A stretch of DNA of 64,000 bases, from positions 1 through 64,000 of the forward strand of contig JAYKXP010000030.1 in NCBI GenBank assembly GCA_037176845.1. The letters run 5' to 3'. Shown one piece after another: positions 53,154 to 64,000 of this stretch. Numbering within the stretch: the stretch's first letter is position 1; each line of letters starts with the position of its first letter. The notes beneath the pieces were generated by a model. That model searched no databases, was not told where the DNA came from, and saw only the letters and a program-made list of their open reading frames with translations. Source of the stretch: Paramarasmius palmivorus (taxonomy: Eukaryota; Basidiomycota; Agaricomycetes; Agaricales; Marasmiaceae). The position numbers and the translations under genes are program-made.

Positions 53154-55200
53154 ATGTCGACCTCCGAGCCAAACCAGCGTTCTCATCCACTACTACGCCT
53201 CCTTAATCATAAAGAAGCCAGCGAAGCGGAATGCGAACTTTGGCACCTTGCGTTTGGGAAAAAGAAGCGAGACATTCTCTTTAGGCCAGTTACCGCCGTC
53301 GATGGCACTCTTATAGTCGATTCCAGAAACCGCCCCTACGAACAACTCAACATACCTCTCAGCCTCGGGGACTGGGACTCCATCCTAGTTTGCTCGGAAT
53401 ATCCAACTGCTCTCAAAGATATCAAGCGGTGGTTCAAAGACGATATTACGGCGTGCGATATCCCAACTCCAATCTTCCGTGACGATTACATCTGGAGTCG
53501 CTGGCGGGACTTCCCAGCCTCGGATGATGATGATGATGATGTGCACCAATCAGAGACTCAGAGTCGAGAGTCAGGTCGTTCTACCCTGTTTCTTACATCT
53601 GGAAATACTGTGCTAACAAACAACGTAGATGACTCGGAAGCCGAAGCCGAAGCAGCAGGATCTGATATTCGTGAAATAGTTCAAATCGTTGGCATGCCTG
53701 GTATAGGTCAGTCACACTCCTCCGATAATCATCAAGCAAGCATGGGGTTTTTGATTCGTGGTACTACCAGGGAAATCACTTTTTCTCCTCTACATACTAG
53801 CGGAACGACTCTTGCGAGGTCTCGAAACCTGTCTGCAAACGGAACCAAATCAGTTCACACTATGGTGTTCCGAAGGGACGTTCAAAGTTTTTATCGATCA
53901 TACATTCACCGATGCCATGAAAAACCCGAAGAATGCAGATATACTTCCAATGAGCACCTGGTACTTGTTCGATTCCAACCACAAGATTTCAGTTCCGCCC
54001 GTAGAGATACAATGTACGCATGCGAGGATTGTACAGGTGTCATCTTTTAGAACCTCGTGCTTGAAATGGGTTAGAAAGACGATCGCACAGTCGAACCGTT
54101 ATGCGATGAAGCCTCCTACTTTGAAGGAACTCATCCTCATGTACGTGGTGTGGCTCCATCTCCAAATCGTTGACTCACGCTCTTTATACCTAAGGAGAGA
54201 CTGCCAGCATAGCCCTTCTATACCATCCATATCCAATTCGGCAATAACGGACTTTTTTCACAAATACGGCCCATCTGCTCGACAAATCTTCAGACACGCC
54301 GATAATCCTGCGGAATACGACAAACAGTTGAAAGACCAGGTAGCGCAAATCAACGTAGAGACCCTCGCCGCACTCATTTCAGATTTCAAAACATCCGGTT
54401 TACCCCATTCACTTTTTGGTGTTTACCCTGGCGTTTCGCGAGGCAAGCATTTACTCGTCAACATCTTGACTCAGTATATCTATCAACTACTCAAGAACGC
54501 ACAGGACATGGATATGCGTAGGATGTATAGGTTTTTCAAAGAGTATCCCTGGACTCCGGCTGCTGCTGGATACATATTCAAGGATCATTTACATGGGCTC
54601 TTGTTGAAGGGCGGAACGTGGAAGGTTAATCAGCTGATACAAAGTGGCGAGGATCTCAAGAATTTCTCATACATCCGGAATGCCGAATCTCATGCTGGCT
54701 CCCGATGGCTTTGCGTTGGTCGACTCCCGTATCTCGCCAACGACAAACCTCAGGAAGCCGCGCTGCCTCTCGAGCTTCGCCGATACGATGCGCAGAGCAT
54801 CACCAACTCGGAACTGACACGGTCGGGCATCTACTATCAGCCGGATTCGTCAATGTACGATTCTCATGTGGTCAACACGCAGGAGAAGCAGGTTATGGTG
54901 TTCCAGTTCGCCGTTGCAAGCAAGCATGATGCAAAAGTTTCTGACTTGGTATGGCTGAAAGAACGTTATGGTGATGCTGGGTACAAGATCAACTATGTGG
55001 TTTTCGCGGATTGGGATTCGGATATCACAATCTATATCCCTCGTGCCTACGACTCCTTTTTGGCGACAAAGTTACTTGTGCGAGTAACAGAGGACGAGTT
55101 GTTTGCTCAAGTACCTGAAGAACAATCGACTACGGCGAAAAGAAGGGCTAGTGAGGAGTCTGACGGACAGGTTTCAAAGAAAGTTTGTATGGAAAAGTAG
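53154..55200 (+). CDS. Crinkler/RHS-like NTPase-nuclease protein
   Basis: The first exon, 53154-53706, encodes a header region and ends inside a Walker A motif. The P-loop GMPGIGKS is completed across the 64-bp intron 53707-53770, followed by LFLLYILAERLL. Downstream come a WYLFDSN motif typical of this family and a long helical middle part. A nuclease-like region (DSHVVNTQEKQVMVFQFAVA, with acidic and Gln/Lys residues of a PD-(D/E)XK type) follows. The end carries a bipartite nuclear signal, KRRASEESDGQVSKK. A further in-frame 54-bp intron may exist near 54140-54193. Such proteins are linked to genome conflict and effector biology; activity here is inference. No lesions noticed. Confidence 0.7.
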
Positions 55201-55538
55201 TATCAACGTTATGTCCTTTGGGCTACTTCTGTTTGACTATTGTACCATCTAAATAAACGCTTGACTTGGAGTGGAGGCACCGCTCTACTCATGCTCCATG
55301 ACACTCCTTAAACTGTGTAGTTCTTCGACTACCACCGCACGTGTTGACAGCTTCAAGAAGCAGAATGCCCATGGAAGCAAGCAAGGATTGCCACCCGGAC
55401 AACGGCATGGTTCCCGTGAGCGTGAGATTGGGTATGCTGGTGGACCATGGTCCCATGGGACGCAGTTTAGAAGAATATAATGATGTCGAGCGAGAAATCG
55501 GCGATGTATACACAGTGCCAAATGCGCATGAGCAAATA
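55201..55538. other. Shared 3' flank of the Crinkler/RHS-like gene
   Basis: No gene. The first 90 bp are an inverted copy of the flank at about 44980-45060. Confidence 0.5.
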
Positions 55539-57082
55539 TTATTTTACATGGGTCATTGAGACTGATCCTTGACTAGCTTGACAAGAGGTGGTAAGGAACG
55601 TAGAAATTGGAGACACAGTGGACTGTGGCATTTCACCATCAATATCGATGGTGTCTTGGGAAGCAACTCTGCGTATGTGAAGAATAGCACGGCTCGTTAA
55701 TATCGAGTGCAATATGCGTTCAACACTGGTGATTGGATTGGTTTCAGTTGGGGAACAGTTCGCCAGCAATCCTGGACGTACGAGGTGAGCAGATGAACCA
55801 GATCCTGCTAATTATCACAAACATTTAGTCCTGGAATTGCCTCACGCTAGTAGAAATAAACTCACCGGCATAGTGACGACAACAATGACATTGATGACGG
55901 AGAGGACTATGAGCTTGTTGTGAGACCAACACATCTCAAACGGGCCTTCGAGAAGGCGTGTACTCACGGCAGGCAAATGCATAATAGATCGCGCCTATAC
56001 ATCCATCGTCAGCTTCAACCTTGATGCTCAGTAGGACGGGATGTGACTTACCATCCCGGTAGACAACGTTGAGAAGCTCACTGCGACCCCCTGCCCGATC
56101 TGCGGACGAGGCAAATAAATCGCGCGCATTAATGCAGGTTGGGACACAGAACGACTCTAGAGCTCACATGCTGCAATACCGGGAATCAAGATCATGATTA
56201 ATGCACCTGGCGGAAAAAGACTCATCAGCACCAATTCTGATTCACAGTGTCATATTTACCAGAATCGTAGATCATCAGTAACACCCAGCACATGTAGAGC
56301 ATATCATTTCCACCGGAGATGAAGCACCCTTGAATGCGTGCTAGCGGAGGCGTCGAATCTAATTTCGGGTGAGTGACGGAAGGTTTGGAGAAATGAAAGC
56401 AAGTACATTGCATCCCTTTCAAGAATGTGTTCAGCACCACAAAGGATGTAATCCAGATTCCAAGGAAAAATGTGACGAGACCAATTCCGATTCGGGTATC
56501 TCTATGCCATACTGCCCATAATCGAAGTGCAAGGACCACTAACACAACGGAAGCGTAAGATCATCAGACCTCACCATGACTCCAAATAGAATGAACCAAC
56601 TCTCGGAAATGGCAATCCCAACGATGAAGCACCAGCCACTAATGCTATAGTTTATTGAACAGTAATGTGGTGTCAGACCGACACCAAAATGATCTGCGAC
56701 TCTTTCAGCTGGGACCATCTGATCGAATAACGACTTACGGTGTAGGACCATGACAGCGGTGTCAAAGAACGGGAGATATCGCTGTATGACGTACAGCACT
56801 TGAATAAATGTCCAATTCGAGCGCCATATGCATTGTAACTCGAGGTCGGTGTTAAGGAGGACATCGTAAAGAAGCAGGAATGAGCTGCCGACTGTAACTC
56901 GATTCATTTGAATCATGGAACTTGGTAGAGCCTAAGTGAAACCATACCATCGACATACTGTCCAATAAGAGTTAGGTTGAACGCTATCTAGATTCACAAT
57001 TCGGACTCACAGAGACCATTTGTCGATGGCGAAGCACCGTTAGAAGCTGGTAGGGAAGCTCTAGGCGAGTAGGACCGGGCAT
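55539..57082 (-). CDS. DUF6533-type seven-helix membrane protein A
   Basis: A multi-exon gene starting MPGPTRLELPYQLL. It is followed by a short YVD exon and the DUF6533 core: SSFLLLYDVLLNTDLELQCI, then the W-and-QRYLPFFD block. Further helices follow (SGWCFIVGIAISE, GLVTFFLGIWITSFVVLN, MLYMCWVLLMIYD, ALIMILIPGIAAC, NVIVVV). The C-terminus has the usual ERILHSILTSRAILHIRR cytoplasmic segment. The N-terminal domain corresponds to PF20151. These are predicted plasma-membrane proteins of unknown ligand, massively expanded in agarics. It is the first of three tandem copies in the same orientation. Confidence 0.8.
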
Positions 57083-57586
57083 CGTTCAGTCCTGAACAAT
57101 GGACTGCGTCCCTCTTATTGGACCTTACCACTCGGACATTCGAGGTGACAGTCATTGACCATGCGTAAACAATTCCTGATTATCATTTTAGTTTGAAACC
57201 TGCAGTTCCCGTTGGTTCCATTCAATCCCACTGTCGAGGACCATGTATAGCTTTGTTAATCGGCTCCGATAAAACCTATTCGATTTGCGACCTCCATGGT
57301 CACAGCTGGGACATGTCTCGTATCCTTCGTTACTCGCATTGAGTAAAGGAGGGTATGCAAATAATAACGTTTGAAGTAGACATACATTGTCCGGATCTCT
57401 AAATCCCAAGCGCAAACCCACGCTACAAAGTAACCCACTCCATATCCATATCCCAATAACCAACACGCGACTCAAGAAGAGTATTATTTTATATGGTCAC
57501 GATACATCTGCGAAACCAATACTTTTGGGCAGCAACATGGAACGTCGAGACTGGAGGCACTGTCGAGAGTGGCATTCCCATCAGAG

Positions 57587-58260
57587 CTACCGTGGGACCT
57601 GGGTAAAGCGGTCCTTGGATGCAACTTTGCGTATGTGCAGGATCGCACGCGCACGGCTTGCCAAGATTGAGTGGAGTGTTCGCTCAAAATTGTGGTGCTT
57701 GTCAGCCACGGAATCAGACGAAAGGAAGGGCAAAGAACGTACGAGAGAGTAGGTGGACCAAGTCCGGCTGCATGGTACCCCTGGCATTTCGGCATGGACT
57801 GGCATCCCGTGAGCATTTTTGCCCAAAATGCCGAATGCCGAATGCTGGGCTCTGTTTGCCGATGTGCCGATCGCTATTTGATCGGATATCCAGCTGGTTC
57901 CATTCATGATGGTCAGCATAGAGTAGATGCAGATCATGTAGAGCTGCGGTATGGTATAGAATATGACCAAAGGATATCAAGTGAGATCAATGACGCATAA
58001 GAATCATGAAAGGGCAAACCAAACGAGGGTTGAGGTTTGCATGACAAAATACCGAAATCCTCGGCCGCCCTCAACACTTGATGGCATTAGCACCTACTGG
58101 GAGCTAAACAATGACAATTACATTGATTACTGAGACAACTGGAATGAGCCAAGTGAGCCAGATACCGTACACCTCGGCCGGGATATGAAAGGAGTGCTCA
58201 TGGAATATGAATGCGTAGTAGATGACACCTATGCCAGATTAGCGTTAGCTGGCTTGTCAA
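57587..58260 (-). pseudogene. Partial DUF6533 copy (3' part only)
   Basis: Duplicates the last exons and 3' flank of gene C (60480-61075), including FERTLHSILASRA and the exon with YYAFIF-like coding. The N-terminal domain is absent. Relative to gene C it contains an extra block of about 280-300 bp (about 57773-58070) with several GGCATTTCGGCAT/ATGCCGAATGCC-like inverted motifs. Confidence 0.75.
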
Positions 58261-58458
58261 TGCAAAGTGTTTCGTCAAGATACCATCCTCGCAAATTTGC
58301 TTCGAACGAACGGCATCGTCTGGGGCAACCTTCATTTCCTCAAGCCTCCGGTTCGACGTAAGCCAAAACCACCCAACCTAAATTGAGTTGTGAATAAATC
58401 TGACACTGGCGCAGAGAGCAGAATTGAGATTACAAATTGATTACAAAGGCATGGAAAG

Positions 58459-60010
58459 TCAACCGTCTCTTTGACTAGTCGCGTGGAAGGTTGAAAGTGG
58501 AGGAACAGTAGAGTTTGGAATTCGAATCCCTTCGTCCGAATTGATGAAAACACATTGCCGGGAAGCAACTCTGCGGATGTGGAGAATAGCATGACTGGTC
58601 AGAACTGAGTGTAATATACGTTCAAAACTGATGGGTTGAGGCCGCTCCCAGTTAGAGTATGGTAGTCAATCAGTGATAATAGACGCACGAGGTGAGTAAA
58701 TGGACCAGGTCCGACTAAGAAGATGTTTGATGTAAGGATACAACCTTGCACTCGTAGGATAACAAGACTCACTGGTAAAATGACAACCACAATAACGTTG
58801 ATTACGGAGATGACTAGGCAAAATAAGCAAGACATGTCTTGCGCAGGTCGTGGGAGAAGATGCTCACTACAGACGAAGGCATAGTACACTGCACCTATGT
58901 GACGTTGATATTAGCTAGGCATTGGTGCTTTCTGCAACAGACGTACCATCCCTATAAACAACCTTGAGGAGCTCAGAGCCACCGCCTGCCCTATCTGTCC
59001 TCGATAAAGGATCAGTGAGCGATAGCGTTGGAGATAAAAAGGCTAGGAACCCACATACTGCGATACCAGGAATCAAAATCATGATCAAACTCCCTGCACA
59101 GAAAAGAGGTCTCGTCAGCGTCCGATGGTTTGAATCCTTGCACACATCACTCACCAGTATCGTACGTCATCAATAGCACCCAGCACATATAAAGAATATC
59201 CCTTCCACCGGAGAGGAAACAGCCACGAAAGTGCGGTAGCGGAAGCTCTGTGACTAGGGTCGGTGTTAGTCTCGATTCTGAGGTGTGAAGCAAGACGCAC
59301 ACTGCTTTGCTTCGAGGAATTGCTGCATGAAGAAGAAACACGGGATCCAGCATCCGAGAAAGAATATGGCTAGGCCAACGCCCACTGAGACTGAGATTAA
59401 CGATGCCACACCGCCCACAAACGGAGACCTAGGACAACTAGCACAGTGAAAGTAGATAAGAAGAGAGTCGGGCTGGAAGAAGTGAAGCCTGTCTCACCGT
59501 CAGAAATGGCAAACCCAAGGACGAAACACCAGCCACTGATGTTGTAGTTTATCGAACAGTATTGTGTAGAGAGTCTGGCACCAAAATGGTCTATGACAGA
59601 ATTTCTTAACAAAGGCCAAGCGCACAAGAGATCAACAAGCTGAACAACTACTCACGGTGCAGAACGATAATTCCGCTATCGAAAAACGGGAGATATCGTT
59701 GTATGATGTACAGCACTTTCATCGGTGTCCATTTCGAGGCCCATATATATTGAATCTCGAGGTTCAGGTTGAGAAGGACGTCGTAGAAAAGAAGGAACAA
59801 GCTGGCGACTGTGGGGCCAGTTTCATTTAGATCAGGAAGAGCACTTGTAAGTGACGTCATATATACTTGCCATCTACATACTGCGCAATAGGGTCAGGTT
59901 AGAGCCTGAGGACATACGAGGAAGTAACACAAACGCACCGATACAATTCGCTGGTCATGAAGCGCTGTCAGAAGTTTGGTTGCAAGCTCTGGAGATGGGG
60001 GACTGGACAT
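58459..60010 (-). CDS. DUF6533-type seven-helix membrane protein B
   Basis: Starts MSSPPSPELATKLL, then a YVD mini-exon, then SLFLLFYDVLLNLNLEIQYI and the IIQRYLPFFD block. The helices and C-terminal ERILHSVLTSHAILHIRR follow the same plan as gene A. The intron after YVD has a GC donor (GATG then GCAAGT) where gene A has GT. The stop is at 58459. Predicted membrane protein of unknown function, tandem duplicate of A and C. Confidence 0.78.
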
Positions 60011-60628
60011 TGATGGGTATCCGTGAAACGCTGTAATGAATAAATGTCGCAGCCTTTTATAACGAAAATCCAGGCCACGTGGCTCCACATTCGGCACAGC
60101 GATGAGTATATCCTGATGATCATTGTATAGGTATTAGTACACGATGCTGGTGGTACTAGAAGTTGCTCGTCACGGTCACCGCGTCTATTGCTAGCTCGAT
60201 GTGTTGGAGGTAGCCTAAAGTCTTTCGAAGACATAGTCAAAAGGCTTGAAATGGTCAACGGGACTGCGGGGGAAGAAAAGCTCTGTAAGTCTGCATTGAT
60301 CATCAGGTGGTGATGATTGCAGGTTGGTTTCGACTACACGTTGCCGCCCGACATCTGATTCCACGAATTACACCTCTGTTCCAGCTCCTGATGAGCTCCT
60401 TGAGTCACAATCTCCGATAATTGTTGAACCTTGATTCCCCGTATTTAGCAAAGAAGCGAATATAAACAACAGCATTTGACAATAGACATACGTTGTCCGG
60501 AATCCCAAATCCCAAGCACAAAACTACGCTCCAGCGTAACCCATTCCATGTCCGTATCCTAATAGCCTACACGCAGCTCGACAAGAGCAACAAGAGCACC
60601 ATTTTACATGCACGACACATCTACAGAA

Positions 60629-62156
60629 TCAATACTTTTGAGAAGCAACACGGAACGTCGAAACTGGAGGCACTGTCGAGAGCGGTATTCCCCCATCAGA
60701 GCTACTGTGGGTAAAGCGATCCTTGGATGCAACTTTGCGTATGTGCAGGATCGCACGGCTTGTCAAGATTGAGTGGAGCGTTCGCTCGAAACTGTGGTGC
60801 TTGTCAGCCGCGGAATTAGACGAAAGGAAGGGTAGAGAACATACGACGAGAGTAGGTGGACCAGATCCGGCTGCATGACAGGAATCATTATCAACTGGCA
60901 ATACTTGAGACGTCGCGCATCAATAGCACGTACCGGGAGCGTAACAATGACAATGACGTTGATTACAGAGACGACTAGAATGAGCCAAGTGAGCCAGATA
61001 CGCCTCGGCCGGGCTATGAAAGGAGTGCTCACGGAATATGAATGCGTAGTAGATGACACCTATGCCAGAATGGCGTTAGTTGGCTTGTCACTGTAGAGCG
61101 TTTTGTCAACGTACCATCCCGATACACAGCATTGAGTAGCTCGGAGCTACCGCCTGCGCGATCTGCCGACGGAGGAAAGGGTTAGCAGACTGATTCCACA
61201 GGATCACTAAACGTAACCCACATGCAGCGATTCCAGGAACGATGATCATGATCAAGGTGCCTACAGCAAGCCTACGTGTCAGCGCCCAACGGTTGACATT
61301 TTCCAAGTATATAGCCTACCGGTATCGTATACCATCATCAACACCCAACACATGTAGAGGATATGGCTTCCTCCGGAGATGAAGCATCCACGGAAGTGCG
61401 GTAGCGGGGGTGTTGAAACTAGCGTAGGCGTTAGCTGGAGTTGTATGCGATATAGTCAGGTACGCACATTGCATCGACTCGAGGAACTGGTTCAGCAGCA
61501 CGAAGCATGGTATCCAGCATCCCAGGAAGAATATGACCAAACCAACAGCTACTGGTATACTTCTACGCCACACCGCCCATAAACGAAGTGTTAGAACAAC
61601 TGGTACAGGGGATGATCGACATCAGCACTGGTCGGAACTTTATCAATCGTACGCAACTCACTCTCGGAAATGACAATGCTGACGACGAAACACCAGCCGC
61701 TAATGTGGTAGTTTATCGAACAGTAATGGGGAGTTAAACCGGTAGCGAACTGGTCTGGTGTCATATGAGCTAGGTCATTGCGAGTCAAACGAAGAACAGC
61801 TTACGATGCAGCACCATCACGGAGGTATCAAAAAACGGAAGGTATCGCTGTATGATATACAGTACTTTCAACAGCGACCATTTCGAAGCCCATATATGTC
61901 GGAGCTCAAGGTTGAAGTTCAAACAGAGATCGTAAACGAGAAGGAATGAGCTGAGAACTAGATCCAGATCCGTTGAGGATCAAAGAAGCTTTCGGAGTGA
62001 TACTTGATGACATACCATCGACGTACTATGGGACAGGAGTCAGTACAGAACCGTTGAAGCGATTGTAGTGCGCAAACTCACTGATACAATCCGTTGGTGG
62101 TCGAGAGCCGTCAAAAGCTTGCGAATCAGTTCTGGTGAAGGAGCAGGGCCAGACAT
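60629..62156 (-). CDS. DUF6533-type seven-helix membrane protein C
   Basis: Starts MSGPAPSPELIRKLL, then a YVD mini-exon, then SSFLLVYDLCLNFNLELRHI and the IIQRYLPFFD block. These are followed by SGWCFVVSIVISE, GLVIFFLGCWIPCFVLLNQF, ILYMCWVLMMVYD-like and TLIMIIVPGIAAC helices. The C-terminal segment ERTLHSILTSRAILHIRK ends at 60629. Same exon plan as A and B. The DRAGGSSELL loop is conserved in all three. Function unknown. Confidence 0.78.
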
Positions 62157-62853
62157 TGGGGGCGTAGGCAAGCGTGGCCGAAAAATCTTGCCGTGGTCTT
62201 TTTATTAGACCTCAGACCACACGAAGGGCGCCACTTGAACATTCGGGATGACATTGATTGATCCTCTTGTATAATACCTATTTAGCTGCTTCCTGATGAT
62301 CATTTGCGCGTCAATCGAAGCATATGGCATTGATACATCAAAGGCTTACCTCTTCCCACTCCCCCGTCTTGCTATTCATGATAAAACGTTGGCCATTTTC
62401 ATCTGATGTCGCGTAGTTTCTGGGTATAAGATGGTGCGCATAAATAGTCACCGAATCGCAAGCTCTTCGCTGGCAGTGTTGTTTCCCATACATCGGCGAT
62501 ATAAGGTCGAGCCGGACAGCTGGGGACCTGATAGGAACTTGTTAGTCAACATTCTTAAAGAGGTTGGAATTGCTCACCATATTGCCCTGATTACACAAGC
62601 GCCATAGATCCAGGACGACACCGTTTTAAGGACCCTTTTGTTTCCAGGAGGACTCCTAGAAGAGTAACTTTGAGTGTATCAGCCTCTGTCGTGGTGGTCG
62701 CGGTTGAAGCCGCGCAAAGAAACACGTGCTTCGTGCCTATTGATTTCACAGCCACCGTCGGAGGCTTCTGTCACCGTTCGTGATGATGTCTAGCCATATA
62801 AGACAGCGTCAGCGTTCTTCTCAGTTCCTCTCACTTTGTTCTGCTCCTCCATA
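62157..62853. other. Intergenic before the P450
   Basis: No gene recognised. It contains the divergent promoters of DUF6533 gene C and the P450. Confidence 0.5.
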
Positions 62854-64000
62854 ATGGCTCTCCCTCCGGGGCCAAAATATCTGCTCAACAAGCTGGTATC
62901 CGTAGCGGCACCCTACGGGCTTGTGTATGGTGTTATAAGAACCCTCAAGTCTTTCCAAGTCATCGACATCTCGCGTTGGGGAGTAATTCTCCTTGTTATG
63001 GCTCTCCAACTCGTGGTCATCGCTTCCAGGCCCGTAGTCAGATTCTTCAAGTTCAGGAAGCAAGCTGCTGAAAGAGGCGCGGTGATGGTACCAGAAGTCC
63101 AGCAAAGTTCAGTATCAATCATCAAGGATGTGTTGAAGGGATTTGGCGAAGGATACGTTGGTAATCGATGGGCTATTATCCTATCATATCCTTTTTCTGA
63201 CTCCATGATGCAGGGGATGTCTTCTTGGATTGGGAGGAAAAGTATGGCACGGCGTATATGTTGAACATTTTTGGAGAATTGCGAGTGAGTTTACTTGTGG
63301 GATCGCCCTTTTGCTTCATTCTGAACATTTCCCAAGTTGATCTCCTCAGAGCCCTCCCATATGAAGGTATTTCTCAGCCACCACGGAAATCAAGCAATAG
63401 TCTGACAGAAGCCCGCAAGGCCCTCCTTGCAACCCAATTCAACGAGTTTGTCAAAGGTTCGCAAGAACACAGGTTATGTGATTCGTGATACTGAAGCCAA
63501 TCCCAGGTCCTCTCCTACAGTCTCAATGGAAATCGCTCCTTGGTACAGGCGTGTTCAACAGTGACGGTAATCCTGACCCCTTTGTCTCGTCTAAAAATTG
63601 CTGATGAGAGCATTATAGGTGAAATGTGGAAGTAAGTCTTACTTGGTTATCATTTTTCAAACTGCCTCTCAAAGCAGGTCTAGGTTCCACCGTAACATGA
63701 CCAGGCCATTCTTCAACAAGGACCGCATCCGTGATTTCGAAATCTTCGATAGTCATGCCATGGATACTATCCGACAGATCAAGAAGCGATTGGCAGAAGG
63801 TCACCCTGTTGAGTTTCAGGTGTGTTTTCAAACCCTCAAATCCTCGCGATTTTCCATACTAACTTCTGTGCAGGATGCCGTAGCGCGATTCACGCTTGAT
63901 TCTGCGACTGAATTCCTCTTTGGAAAGAACGTTCGCTCCTTGGACGCAGGCTTGCCTTACCCCAAGTCTTCTGGAATTGCCAACTCTGAATCCTTCACCA
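62854..64000 (+). CDS. Cytochrome P450, CYP63-like, 5' part only
   Basis: Runs off the right edge. It starts MALPPGPKYLLNKL, with a hydrophobic N-terminal anchor (WGVILLVMALQLVVIASRPVV). It is followed by exons with FLDWEEKYGTAYMLNIFGEL, LLATQFNEFVKG, TRPFFNKDRIRDFEIFDSHA and RFTLDSATEFLFGKNVRSLD. The last two are characteristic of CYP63-type (CYP52 clan) basidiomycete P450s. The intron at 63161-63213 joins cleanly. The I-helix, ExxR and haem-cysteine motifs would lie beyond the window. Expected to be an ER-bound monooxygenase of long-chain or aromatic substrates. Confidence 0.85.

Overview
The window is nuclear DNA of a basidiomycete fungus, most likely an agaric (Agaricomycetes). The genes are broken by many 47-64 bp GT-AG introns with CTRAC-like branch points. 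The families are typical of agarics: FunK1 kinases, agaric-type F-box proteins, DUF6533 seven-helix membrane proteins, an mpaB-like oxygenase, a CYP63-like P450, a HET-like protein and a Crinkler/RHS-like NTPase-nuclease. I cannot name the species. All exon joins below were read by eye.

Layout. 1-5969: no credible gene, but a striking C-homopolymer tract. 5970-12172: a divergent three-gene module. It holds a small protein with SUMO-interacting-like motifs (minus), a TET/JBP-like 2-oxoglutarate/Fe(II) dioxygenase (plus) and a long lineage-specific protein (plus); the divergent promoter carries a duplicated 54-bp element. 12714-18374: a Ty3/gypsy-type retroelement with protease, RT-RNaseH-integrase and an extra ORF, but without recognisable gag or LTRs. 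19314-22264: the C-terminal part of a COG3-like Golgi tethering subunit, split by about 1.7 kb. 22683-23072: a small membrane protein. 23378-41013: an array of four related F-box genes plus two F-box remnants, with a kinase-like gene and a FunK1 kinase interspersed. One promoter copy in the array carries a clean 1,189-bp hAT-like non-autonomous transposon. 41435-44840: a MOV10/SDE3-like RNA helicase with two reading-frame lesions. 45023-49029: a HET-like gene sitting between two pieces of a broken Crinkler/RHS-like gene. 49219-50767: another F-box gene. 50832-50940: an intron-containing tRNA-Ser(AGA). 51235-52993: an mpaB-like oxygenase. 53154-55200: an intact-looking Crinkler/RHS-like gene. 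55539-62156: three tandem DUF6533 genes and a duplicated 3' fragment. 62854-64000: the start of a P450 that runs off the window.

How it fits together. This is an accessory, rearrangement-rich region dominated by expanded lineage-specific families and mobile DNA. The most interesting unit is the divergent dioxygenase module. TET/JBP-like enzymes in agarics are known to travel with KDZ transposons, but no KDZ transposase is visible here, so this may be a stand-alone module. Single-base reading-frame lesions recur in the dioxygenase, helicase and two F-box genes, often at homopolymers or short repeats. They may be real decay or consensus errors, and the sequence alone cannot decide.
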